Source of the DNA: a bacterium
Lineage (GTDB): Bacteria > ARS69
DNA length: 14,236 bases
Reading direction: 5' to 3'
Assembly: GCA_025774805.1 (NCBI GenBank)
Contig: JALGZR010000107.1
Coordinates: 1-14,236, forward strand
The position numbers and the translations under genes were made by a program. Under the pieces are notes generated by a model that had not been told where the DNA came from, ran no database searches, and saw only the letters and a program-made list of their open reading frames with translations. Below are positions 8,524-14,236 of the stretch, piece by piece (within the stretch, counting starts at the first letter, position 1; each line of letters starts with the position of its first letter).

Positions 8524-8555
8524 CGGGGGGGTGGGAATGTGCTGCCGCCCCCTCG
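8524..8555 (+). terminator. Terminator-like GC-rich hairpin after the protease
   Basis: Positions 8524-8534 (CGGGGGGGTGG) pair with 8545-8555 (CCGCCCCCTCG) over 11 bp, including two G-U pairs, around a 10-nt loop. It begins 16 nt after the protease stop. The following bases (TGATTCTC) are only mildly T-rich, so it may be a weak intrinsic terminator or an mRNA-stabilising 3' hairpin. Confidence 0.45.
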
Positions 8556-8684
8556 TGATTCTCGGCGCCGCTCTGGATGGCCCCGATCGGCAAGGGCTTC
8601 ATTCTCATTTTCACCGGCGACGACCAACGAGAGCTCGCACGGGCAGACCATGCCTAACCGCCTCCGCCGGCAGGAGGACTTCCC

Positions 8685-8756
8685 CTCTTCTCTCGGACGG
8701 CTCCCAGAATGCAGGATCAGCCGTCCTCACGTAGGCCATGTCAGGCCAGAGAAGAG
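8685..8756 (+). ncRNA. Nested inverted-repeat structure, possible structured RNA
   Basis: Two sets of perfectly complementary arms are nested. Outer arms are CTCTTCTCT (8685-8693) and AGAGAAGAG (8748-8756). Inner arms are GGACGGCT (8695-8702) and AGCCGTCC (8719-8726), enclosing a 16-nt loop. Only one base separates the two left arms, while 21 nt separate the right arms; that 21-nt segment contains GGCC-ATGTCA-GGCC, which can form a small side hairpin. The 17 paired positions without mismatch are unlikely to be wholly accidental. It matches no riboswitch or RNA family I recognise. The strand is assigned only because the flanking genes are on the plus strand. Confidence 0.35.
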
Positions 8757-8802
8757 AGGACATGTCACGCGATTCCAGGACGAATGGCAGGACATCTATT
8801 GA

Positions 8803-8817
8803 CGCTACACTGTAGCG
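8803..8817. promoter_or_regulatory. 15-nt palindrome with TACA/TGTA core, candidate operator
   Basis: CGCTACA and TGTAGCG flank a single C. The TACA-N-TGTA core resembles the TACA-NN-TGTA core of BlaI/MecI/CopY operators but with one base less in the centre. It lies 223 bp upstream of the kinase start and about 1.9 kb before the BlaI-type gene. A link to that repressor is speculative, since the promoter of the repressor itself shows a different half-site. Confidence 0.3.
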
Positions 8818-8970
8818 CCCACCTGTTTTGTCCGCACATCGGTCTCGGAATCATGTGAGACGTCACCCTCGGTCTCGAACGACCCGGAACGGACGAACAC
8901 CCTCTCGGCGGCCTCCGATGGGCCCTCTCCCGTGCCCGTCCGGCTTCGGCACGAGCGGCATCCCGTTCTC

Positions 8971-8997
8971 TTGAAGGAACCGGCCGCAGAACATAAT
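8971..8997 (+). promoter_or_regulatory. Candidate promoter of the kinase gene
   Basis: TTGAAG at 8971-8976 and CATAAT at 8992-8997 match the sigma-70 -35 and -10 consensus at four and five of six positions. The 15-bp spacer is short; reading the -10 as TAATCT (8994-8999) gives 17 bp but a poorer hexamer. The -10 is 42 bp before the ATG. Confidence 0.4.
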
Positions 8998-9039
8998 CTG
9001 GCAAGCCGTGAGTGAAGGGAAAACAGGGAGCCCGTCCGG

Positions 9040-10602
9040 ATGACCCGCGAGACGCATTTCATCCGCAAGGCCGGTGTGACGCCGAGCGTGGCCGACACCC
9101 TGCCCGTGGATATCACCGACATCGTTCTCAAGCGGATCATCATCCTCTGCCTGATCTCCGCGGGTCTGACGGTGCTGGGTTCCGTGCTCTGCATCGGCTC
9201 CCTCCTGACCAAGGGAAGATTCATCGAGCTGGGCGGCTATCGCCCCGTGGAAGTCGTCAAGGATGCCACCATGGTCTTCGTATCCCTGGGCATCGCCTGG
9301 ACCGTGCACCGGCGCGCCTTCTCCCCCCGCGTCCTGACCGCGCTGGGCCTGGGCTACGGAGTGTTCGCGGCTCTCTACCACAGCGTCGGCGAGTGCTACG
9401 CCATGGCGGCCGACGAGTTCACGCCCATCGCCTACTTCTCCTTCACCCAGGCCTGGGTGGTGTTCTTCCCGGCCATCGTGCCCATCCGATCGCGGAGCGC
9501 GACCCTCATGATCCTGCTGGCCGCGGCCATGGCTCCGCTCAGCCGCGCCGTCGGCCAGGGAGCCGGCTGGATCGAGCTCCCCGAGGATTCCCTGGCCATC
9601 CTGATCATCCTCATGTCCTTTTCCGCGATCATGGGCCTGATCGTCTCGCACGTGGTCTACAAGCTGGGCAGGTCGGTCAAGGCGGCGCGTGAGATGGGCA
9701 GCTACACGCTCGAGGAGCACCTGGGCGGCGGCGGCATGGGCGAGGTCTGGCGGGCCAGCCATCGCATGCTGGCCCGGCCCGCGGCGGTCAAGCTCATCAA
9801 ACCCGAGATCCTCCGGGGCATGCAGCCCTTGGAGATCGAGAAGCTGAACCAGCGCTTCGAGCACGAGGTCCAGGCCACCGCCGCACTGCAGTCCCCGCAC
9901 ACCGTGGACATCTACGACTACGGTCTGGCCCAGGAGGGTGCCTTCTACTACGTGATGGAGCTGCTGGACGGCATCGACATGGAGACGCTGGTCGAGAGCT
10001 TCGGGCCGGTCGAGCCCGCGCGGGCGGTGCACTGCGTCATCCAGGCCTGTCATTCGCTGAACGAGGCGCACAAACGCCAGCTGATCCATCGCGACATCAA
10101 GCCGGCGAATCTGTTCGTCTGCCGCTACGGGGAGGATTTCGACTTCGTCAAGGTGCTCGACTTCGGACTGGTGAAGCAGGAGCGGGCCGCCGGTGAGACC
10201 GAGATGAAGCTCACCGCCGACGGCTCGGTGACCGGGACTCCCGCCTACATGTATCCCGAGGCGCTCCGGGGAGACGGCGTCATCGATCATCGCGCGGACA
10301 TCTACTCCCTGGGCTGCGTCGCCTACTGGCTGCTCACGGGGCAGCTCGTGTTCACCGCCTCGTCGCAGATGGCGATGCTGATGGAGCACGCCAACGCCCG
10401 GCCGGAGCCGCCTTCCCGCAGAACCGAGCTGGAGATCCCCCCCAAACTCGATGCCGCGGTGCTGGCCTGCTTGGAGAAGAACCCCGCGGATCGCCCCCAG
10501 GGCGCCGGCGCGCTGGCCGATCTGCTGAGGGGAATCGGCTTCGCGGAACCCTGGAATCAGGCGCGCGCGAGGAACTGGTGGCAGCTCCACCAGGCGGGAT
10601 GA
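9040..10602 (+). CDS. Membrane-anchored Ser/Thr protein kinase (Hanks type) with multi-spanning N-terminus
   Basis: This 520-residue protein is predicted to phosphorylate Ser/Thr on cytoplasmic targets. Residues 30-207 hold about six hydrophobic segments (near 31-55, 74-90, 99-118, 128-150, 154-170 and 185-207). The kinase domain occupies about 221-505: glycine loop GGGGMGEVW (229-237), invariant Lys251 (AAVKLI), helix-C Glu276 (RFEHEV), catalytic loop HRDIKPANL (His350, Asp352), DFG at 374-376, GTPAYMYPE in place of the usual APE (399-407) and DIYSLGCVAYWLLTG (420-434). All catalytic residues are present, so it should be active. The architecture is reversed from the common PknB type, in which the kinase is N-terminal and a sensor follows the membrane helix; here the chain ends shortly after the kinase domain. 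The ATG has AGGGAG nine nucleotides upstream. Its signal and targets are unknown. It precedes the BlaI/BlaR1-type pair but has a separate promoter. Confidence 0.93.
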   Translation: MTRETHFIRKAGVTPSVADTLPVDITDIVLKRIIILCLISAGLTVLGSVLCIGSLLTKGRFIELGGYRPVEVVKDATMVFVSLGIAWTVHRRAFSPRVLTALGLGYGVFAALYHSVGECYAMAADEFTPIAYFSFTQAWVVFFPAIVPIRSRSATLMILLAAAMAPLSRAVGQGAGWIELPEDSLAILIILMSFSAIMGLIVSHVVYKLGRSVKAAREMGSYTLEEHLGGGGMGEVWRASHRMLARPAAVKLIKPEILRGMQPLEIEKLNQRFEHEVQATAALQSPHTVDIYDYGLAQEGAFYYVMELLDGIDMETLVESFGPVEPARAVHCVIQACHSLNEAHKRQLIHRDIKPANLFVCRYGEDFDFVKVLDFGLVKQERAAGETEMKLTADGSVTGTPAYMYPEALRGDGVIDHRADIYSLGCVAYWLLTGQLVFTASSQMAMLMEHANARPEPPSRRTELEIPPKLDAAVLACLEKNPADRPQGAGALADLLRGIGFAEPWNQARARNWWQLHQAG

Positions 10603-10638
10603 TCCCCGTGGGGCGGCGAACACCGATCCCGTGCTCCC

Positions 10639-10667
10639 TTGACATCCCAGACAGTCCGTCTTAGATT
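10639..10667 (+). promoter_or_regulatory. Sigma-70-type promoter of the BlaI-BlaR1-like operon
   Basis: A perfect -35 TTGACA (10639-10644) is separated by exactly 17 bp from TAGATT (10662-10667), which matches the -10 consensus at four of six positions. It is the best promoter in the window and lies 60 bp before the repressor start. The -10 is embedded in the inverted repeat described separately. Confidence 0.7.
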
Positions 10668-10680
10668 GGGATCTCAGACA
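10644..10680. promoter_or_regulatory. Probable autoregulatory operator: three related half-sites over the promoter
   Basis: GTCTTAGAT (10658-10666) and ATCTCAGAC (10671-10679) form an inverted repeat with eight of nine positions matching and a TGGG spacer; the left arm overlaps the -10. A third copy, ATCCCAGACA (10644-10653), matches ATCTCAGACA (10671-10680) at nine of ten positions and lies between -35 and -10. AGAC (10649) and GTCT (10658) also form a short dyad. BlaI-family dimers classically repress their own promoters from such sites, so this is the expected target of the next gene. Confidence 0.55.
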
Positions 10681-10712
10681 AGCCGACTGACCGGGAGCCC
10701 CGTGGGCTTCCC

Positions 10713-10720
10713 GGAGGAGG
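10713..10720 (+). promoter_or_regulatory. Strong ribosome binding site that decides the repressor start
   Basis: GGAGGAGG ends directly against a GTG at 10721, leaving no spacer for that codon. The in-frame GTG at 10727 is six nucleotides away and is therefore the better start. Confidence 0.7.
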
Positions 10721-10726
10721 GTGCTC

Positions 10727-11122
10727 GTGGATCGTCAACGGATCGAGGTGCCGGACGCGGAGCTCGCCGTCCTCAAGGTCCTCTGGGACAAGCGGTTGGC
10801 CACCATCCGGGAGATCACCGACCGCCTCTATCCGGGCGGCGGCGTGTCGGAGTACGCGACCGTCCAGAAGCTCCTCGAGCGCCTCGAACAGCGCGGGTGC
10901 GTGGCCCGTCGAAGAGAGGGACGCGTCAACGTCTACACGCCGGCCCTCGAGAGAGAGGACCTGATTCGCCACCGCCTGCGGGACGCGGCCGACAAGCTGT
11001 GCGAGGGATCGCTCACGCCGCTCCTCACGGAGCTCGTCGGGGCGCGCGATCTCACCCCCGAGGAGATCCGGGTCCTCCGCGATCTGGTCGGCCGGCTCGA
11101 CGCCGGCCGAGCACGGGAATGA
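10727..11122 (+). CDS. BlaI/MecI/CopY-family transcriptional repressor
   Basis: This 131-residue (from GTG 10727) winged-helix DNA-binding protein is of the penicillinase-repressor family. The N-terminal helices contain ELAVLKVLWD (12-21) and the family's IREITDRL; the recognition helix is the characteristic YATVQKLLERLEQRG (43-57), followed by the wing CVARRREGRVNVYTP (58-72). The C-terminal helices (from about 75) would form the dimer interface and, in characterised members, contain the site cleaved on induction. Length is normal for the family. A longer GTG start at 10721 adds two residues but has no room for the ribosome site. It is followed after 8 bp by the BlaR1-type protease, the usual repressor/antirepressor pairing, and probably binds the half-sites in its own promoter. 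Because the partner lacks a penicillin sensor, beta-lactam resistance should not be assumed. Confidence 0.93.
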   Translation: MDRQRIEVPDAELAVLKVLWDKRLATIREITDRLYPGGGVSEYATVQKLLERLEQRGCVARRREGRVNVYTPALEREDLIRHRLRDAADKLCEGSLTPLLTELVGARDLTPEEIRVLRDLVGRLDAGRARE

Positions 11123-11130
11123 GGTGAGCC

Positions 11131-13026
11131 GTGGAGCGATTCGCCCAGATTCTCCTCGTCAACGCGGTCAGCGCGACCCTCCTGGCATTCCTGGTCGCGA
11201 TCGTCGGACGGCGGGTGAAGCTGCCCGCCCTCACGCATCTCCTCTGGCTGCTGGTTCTCGGGAGGTTCGTCGCCCCTCCGATTTTCGAGGTCGGGCTTCT
11301 CCCGGGAGAAGACAAGGTCGCCGAGCTTCTCTCCCGGTGGAGTGACGGGTCGGAGCTTGCGGCCGCGCCGGCAACGGACATCGGAGGGGGCGGCCCGGCT
11401 GAAACCGGCGACGCGTTCACGGGTCTCCCGGTGCCGGCCGCGCCCGCGCCATCCCCGGAGAGGGAGCCGGGAACGGCGCCCGCGAACGGGACCACGGCGG
11501 CGCAGACCGGCCTCCCGATTCCCACCCCGTCTCTCGCGGAAGCCGTCGTCTTCTTGGATCTCTCGGGCGCGGCCCTTCTTCTTCTTCTGGCCGGGTCTCG
11601 CGTCGTCCGGTTCCGTCGCTCTCTCGCGACGGCCGACTCGGCACCACCGGAGCTGCAGGAACGGGCCGACCGCCTCGCCGTCTCCCTCGGCCTGTCCCGC
11701 TCGCCCCGAATCCGTCTCGCGAAGGAACGGATACCGCCGCTGCTCTGGGCCGGCCCCGGTCGCACCGAGATCGTCCTGCCGGCACCGCTCCTGGCCGAGC
11801 TCGCCCCCGACGAAAGGGACGCACTTCTCACGCACGAGCTCGCCCACGTCCGGCGACGGGATCACTGGATTCGACCGTTCGAGTTGCTCGTCACTGCACT
11901 GTTCTGGTGGCACCCGGTCGCATGGTGGGCGCGACACAACCTGCGCATCGCCGAGGAGAAGTCCTGCGACTCCGTGGTGCTGGAATCGCTCCCCGGTCGG
12001 TCGCGCGCCTATGTCGAAGGTCTTTTGAAGACGCTGGAGTTCCTTTCCCGTCGGACCCGGCCCGTGCCCGGTCTGGCCACCGGCGCCGCCGACACCACCC
12101 ATCTCGAGGAGAGGCTGGTCATGATCATGAAGGAAACCGCACGCGGCCGGATTCCGCGGCCCGTGCGTCTGGCTCTGATGGGCGTCGCCCTCGGGACGGT
12201 CCTCGTGTTCCCGACCTGGATCCCGCATCACGGAGCCGTAGCCGAGGTGGACCCCTCTCTCGCCCTGCCCGGTCCGCCGGACAACCCGGGCTCGGCCGGC
12301 GTCGAGCCGGTCCCGTTCGCGTTGCCCGAGCCACCCGCCGTCCCGGCCGCGCTCGAGGATCGGGCCGCGCTCCCCGTTCCCGAGATTCCGGTCGACCCCT
12401 CGACTTGGGTCCCCACCCAGGAATGGCCCCCGACGCTGTCCTGGGCCTCCCCCGTGCCCGGGGCCCCCACCGCGCTGCTGGTTTCGCCGCGGGTCCCGAC
12501 GGCCACCGATGAGGACCCGCGGACCGTGGTCCCGGGCGGCCGGTCGATGTCCATCGAGGCGATGATCGAGCTGCGCCGCAGGGAGATCCTCCTCCAGAGG
12601 GAGCTCATCGAGCTCGAAGATCGCCGCCGCGAGATGAACTGGCGGATCCAGGAGCGGGAGATCGCCCTCGAGGTGCAGCGACGACAGGCGGAAATCGAGG
12701 CGCTGCGGGCCGCCGACCAGGCGGCCGAGGCCGAGCTCGTCGCGCACCGGCTCCAGCAGATGCAGCGGGAGTTCTCTCGTGGGCGGGAGCGTGCCCGAAT
12801 CGAGCAACAATTCGAGGAGAAGCGCCGGGAGATCGAGTTCGAGCTCCAGGACCTCGGGCTGCGCTACGAGGAGCTGAGGGCCCGGGGCGACGAGCTGGCA
12901 GCGCACGACCTCGAGATGGAGATCGAGGTGCTCCAGCAGACGCTGATGGAGCATCAGCTCGACGAGATGCGCGCGGAGATCGAGCAGAGATCGGCCGAGC
13001 TCGAGGAGATGCTCGCGGAGGAGTGA
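11131..13026 (+). CDS. BlaR1-type M56 membrane metalloprotease with C-terminal coiled coil in place of the sensor
   Basis: This 631-residue protein has the M56 core: membrane helices near 5-25, 33-51, 138-156 and 343-361, plus a hydrophobic stretch at 250-266. The zinc site is HELAH (235-239), with the likely third ligand Glu276 in EEKSCD (the family's E-x-x-C-D motif). In BlaR1/MecR1 this domain is activated by an extracellular penicillin-binding sensor after the last helix and leads to repressor cleavage. No such sensor (no SxxK-type fold) is seen. Instead residues 370-460 are rich in Pro, Ala and Val, and 470-631 are a continuous Glu/Arg/Gln-rich region with heptad-like hydrophobics (RREILLQRELIELEDRR, MEIEVLQQTLMEHQ) that should form a long extracytoplasmic coiled coil. 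The loop at 70-135 is also Pro/Ala/Gly-rich. It starts with GTG 8 bp after the repressor stop, with GAGGTGA overlapping that stop. It is probably the antirepressor of the preceding gene, responding to an unknown envelope signal. Confidence 0.88.
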   Translation: MERFAQILLVNAVSATLLAFLVAIVGRRVKLPALTHLLWLLVLGRFVAPPIFEVGLLPGEDKVAELLSRWSDGSELAAAPATDIGGGGPAETGDAFTGLPVPAAPAPSPEREPGTAPANGTTAAQTGLPIPTPSLAEAVVFLDLSGAALLLLLAGSRVVRFRRSLATADSAPPELQERADRLAVSLGLSRSPRIRLAKERIPPLLWAGPGRTEIVLPAPLLAELAPDERDALLTHELAHVRRRDHWIRPFELLVTALFWWHPVAWWARHNLRIAEEKSCDSVVLESLPGRSRAYVEGLLKTLEFLSRRTRPVPGLATGAADTTHLEERLVMIMKETARGRIPRPVRLALMGVALGTVLVFPTWIPHHGAVAEVDPSLALPGPPDNPGSAGVEPVPFALPEPPAVPAALEDRAALPVPEIPVDPSTWVPTQEWPPTLSWASPVPGAPTALLVSPRVPTATDEDPRTVVPGGRSMSIEAMIELRRREILLQRELIELEDRRREMNWRIQEREIALEVQRRQAEIEALRAADQAAEAELVAHRLQQMQREFSRGRERARIEQQFEEKRREIEFELQDLGLRYEELRARGDELAAHDLEMEIEVLQQTLMEHQLDEMRAEIEQRSAELEEMLAEE

Positions 13027-13141
13027 TCGAGACGCGGAGGGCGGAAAGGGGGTTGTTTCCCCGCTCCGGATCGCGCCGCACCCGCCGCGCGCGCTCCGCA
13101 TGATGCGCATGACGCGCTTGCCGGGGAGCGGGGGATCTTCC

Positions 13142-14236
13142 ATGATCGCCTTCCGTGAAGAGACCCCGCTCCTCCGCCGCGCTCTGGCTCCTTCTCGTGT
13201 GGGGAGCCTTCGTTCTCTCTTCGTTCTCTACGGTACGACCATCCCCTTCGACCTCGTCCCCGGCGGGGAGACGGTGGCGGAAGGATGGTCGAAAGCGCAC
13301 AAGACTCCCCGGATCGGCCCCGGCGGTGAGCGCCCGTCCCTCACCGACGCGGTCACGAACGTCCTGCTCTTCATCCCGTGGGGATTCCTTCTCGCCCTGC
13401 ACCGGACGGATCGGAGGGGGAGGCCCGGCGCCACCCTGCTTCTCTGCGGCGCGACGGCGCTTGCCCTCAGTCTCTCCGTCGAGACCCTTCAGCTCTTCTC
13501 GTCGACACGCACGACCTCCGCCACGGACCTGGTGAACAACGTGGCGGGGGGCGTGCTCGGCGGCCTCGCGGGTTGGATCGTCGGGCGGTGCGTCCGCACC
13601 GAGATGGGGCCGCGCCTGCGACGCGGTCTCGAGCGCGAGCCCCTGACCGTTCTCGCGCTCGCCGTGGCAATCGGGGTCCTCCTCTGGTCGGTGTCTCCGT
13701 TCGACCTGACGCTCGACGTGGACGACCTGAAGTCATCCATCAAGACCCTGCGTCCGGTTCCTTTCGGACCGCCCCTCCGGGGGGAGACCCCGCCGCTGCG
13801 ACCGGGAAAACAGGTCGCGACGCTCCTCGCGTGGGCGATGATCTGCGGGGTGATCGTCTCCGCGCTTCGGGCCAAGGGATGGCGAGGAGCGCGGCTCGCG
13901 GCGGCGAGCGTCGGCGCGGTGCTGCTCTTGGCGGTCGCGTCCGAAGGTGTGCAGCTCCTCGTGAGGGGGCGCGCCACCGACGCGACGACGATCCTCCTCG
14001 CGTTCGTCGGCGGCACCCTCGGGGCGGGGATCGCCGCGAGCGGGGAGCGCTCTCCACGATCGCTCGTGGCGCCGGCGCTCGCGATCTGGACGGGAGCGAT
14101 TCTGGCGGCAGGACTCGAGCCCTGGCACTTCAGGTGGCTCGGGTGGGAGGCCTTCCGGGAACACCACCTTCTCCCGTTCCTCCACTACTTCGAGAGAACC
14201 AACGTCTACGCGCTGGCGGACGCCTCCCTGCAGGTG
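13142..14236 (+). CDS. Tandem VanZ-like membrane protein, 3' end beyond window
   Basis: An open frame of 365 codons runs from ATG 13142 to the right edge without a stop. The frame contains the VanZ-like signature twice. Copy one (about 28-135) reads YGTTIPFDL, then TNVLLFIPWGFLLAL (72-86), SVETLQLF with Glu114, and TDLVNNVAGGVLGG. Copy two (about 180-300) reads SPFDLTLD, a run of hydrophobic helices, ASEGVQLLVRGRATDAT with Glu268, then FVGGTLGAG. The two glutamates are 154 residues apart. A further segment, EPWHFRWLGWEAF then HHLLPFLHYFERTNVYAL, extends to the edge. VanZ proteins are small membrane proteins, one of which gives low-level teicoplanin resistance; most have no known role. Start choice: GGGGGA lies six nucleotides before 13142. 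In-frame ATGs at 13100, 13103 and 13109 exist without a ribosome site. It follows the BlaR1-type gene by 115 bp on the same strand and may be co-transcribed. Confidence 0.82.
   Translation, partial: MIAFREETPLLRRALAPSRVGSLRSLFVLYGTTIPFDLVPGGETVAEGWSKAHKTPRIGPGGERPSLTDAVTNVLLFIPWGFLLALHRTDRRGRPGATLLLCGATALALSLSVETLQLFSSTRTTSATDLVNNVAGGVLGGLAGWIVGRCVRTEMGPRLRRGLEREPLTVLALAVAIGVLLWSVSPFDLTLDVDDLKSSIKTLRPVPFGPPLRGETPPLRPGKQVATLLAWAMICGVIVSALRAKGWRGARLAAASVGAVLLLAVASEGVQLLVRGRATDATTILLAFVGGTLGAGIAASGERSPRSLVAPALAIWTGAILAAGLEPWHFRWLGWEAFREHHLLPFLHYFERTNVYALADASLQV

Larger units (their letters stand above)
8509..9039. other. 531-bp intergenic region between protease and kinase genes
   Basis: No gene is supportable here. 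Short open frames on both strands (for example 8539-8802 plus, 8765-9004 minus) lack a ribosome site and recognisable motifs. Unlike its neighbours, the gap contains several ordered elements: a GC-rich hairpin after the protease stop, a nested inverted-repeat structure (8685-8756), a 15-nt palindrome (8803-8817), a repeated TCGGTCTCG motif (8840-8848 and 8870-8878 or thereabouts) and a promoter-like pair close to the kinase. The length and structure make it the best place in the window for a non-coding RNA or remnant of a lost gene. Confidence 0.6.

Noticed and set aside
8539-8802. An 87-codon plus-strand frame in the intergenic gap
   Set aside because: It has no ribosome site at its start or at the internal ATG (8650), no recognisable motif and Arg/Ser/Pro-rich composition. 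A remnant gene cannot be excluded but is not supported.
8839-8860. GTCTC/GAGAC inverted repeat and repeated TCGGTCTCG near 8840-8878 as an operator or terminator
   Set aside because: The arms are five bases and the repeat is short; this is within chance for a 531-bp gap.
8863-10623. A 586-codon minus-strand frame opposite the kinase
   Set aside because: It is antisense to an intact kinase with all catalytic residues and shows no domain of its own.
11131-13026. Calling this pair a beta-lactam resistance system
   Set aside because: No penicillin-binding sensor, beta-lactamase or PBP gene is visible; only the repressor and protease core are shared with that system.
13027-13141. Possible terminator between the M56 and VanZ-like genes (GGGG/CCCC near 13050-13063)
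   Set aside because: The arms are only four bases with a poor extension and no T-run follows, so I do not call it; the two genes may be co-transcribed.
10933-13143. A 736-codon minus-strand frame opposite the M56 protease
   Set aside because: Its Leu/Glu/Arg-rich repeats are the antisense image of the coiled coil; the plus strand has the HELAH zinc site.
13155-13535. A 126-codon frame with GTG start at 13155
   Set aside because: The Ser/Arg/Pro-rich product is a shadow; the neighbouring frame from 13142 encodes VanZ-like motifs and stays open to the window edge.

Overview
This is a very GC-rich, gene-dense bacterial window with seven protein genes in view. The first and last run off the window edges. 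I see no tRNA, rRNA, CRISPR array, insertion sequence or phage gene. The best lineage clue is the secreted protease at 5572-8508. It ends in a FlgD-type Ig-like C-terminal domain of the kind used as a sorting tail in Fibrobacteres/Chlorobi/Bacteroidetes-related and 'Eisenbacteria'-like phyla. It also carries the carboxypeptidase-regulatory and MAM-like modules common in such secretomes. The high GC fits a Candidatus Eisenbacteria-like organism better than a typical Bacteroidetes, but that placement is an inference.

Left block, minus strand (1-5265). Read in the direction of transcription, this holds a large YfhO-family multi-spanning membrane protein (GT-C glycosyltransferase-like), then a single-chain molybdenum hydroxylase of the xanthine dehydrogenase family (2Fe-2S plus Mo-cofactor domains fused, no FAD domain). 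Last comes the first 53 codons of a probable amidohydrolase whose GTG start overlaps the hydroxylase stop by 4 nt. The hydroxylase and amidohydrolase look like a nucleobase/N-heterocycle catabolic operon. A perfect 14-bp palindrome lies just upstream of it.

Centre (5266-9039). A 306-bp divergent intergenic region precedes the secreted subtilisin-like protease on the plus strand. A 531-bp non-coding gap follows, holding a terminator-like hairpin, a nested inverted-repeat structure, a 15-nt palindrome and a promoter for the next gene.

Right block, plus strand (9040-14236). First is a membrane-anchored Ser/Thr protein kinase with an unusual N-terminal multi-spanning region. Next is a BlaI/MecI-type repressor and, 8 bp later, a BlaR1-type M56 metalloprotease. 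This protease lacks a penicillin-sensor domain and instead carries a Pro-rich linker and a long charged coiled coil. A tandem VanZ-like membrane protein then runs off the right edge. The repressor promoter is well formed (TTGACA, 17 bp, TAGATT) and overlaps an inverted repeat, with a third copy of the half-site upstream, which suggests autoregulation of the repressor/protease pair.

The candidates most worth attention are the sensor-swapped BlaI-BlaR1 pair with its three half-site operator, the structured 8685-8756 element, and the duplicated VanZ protein.
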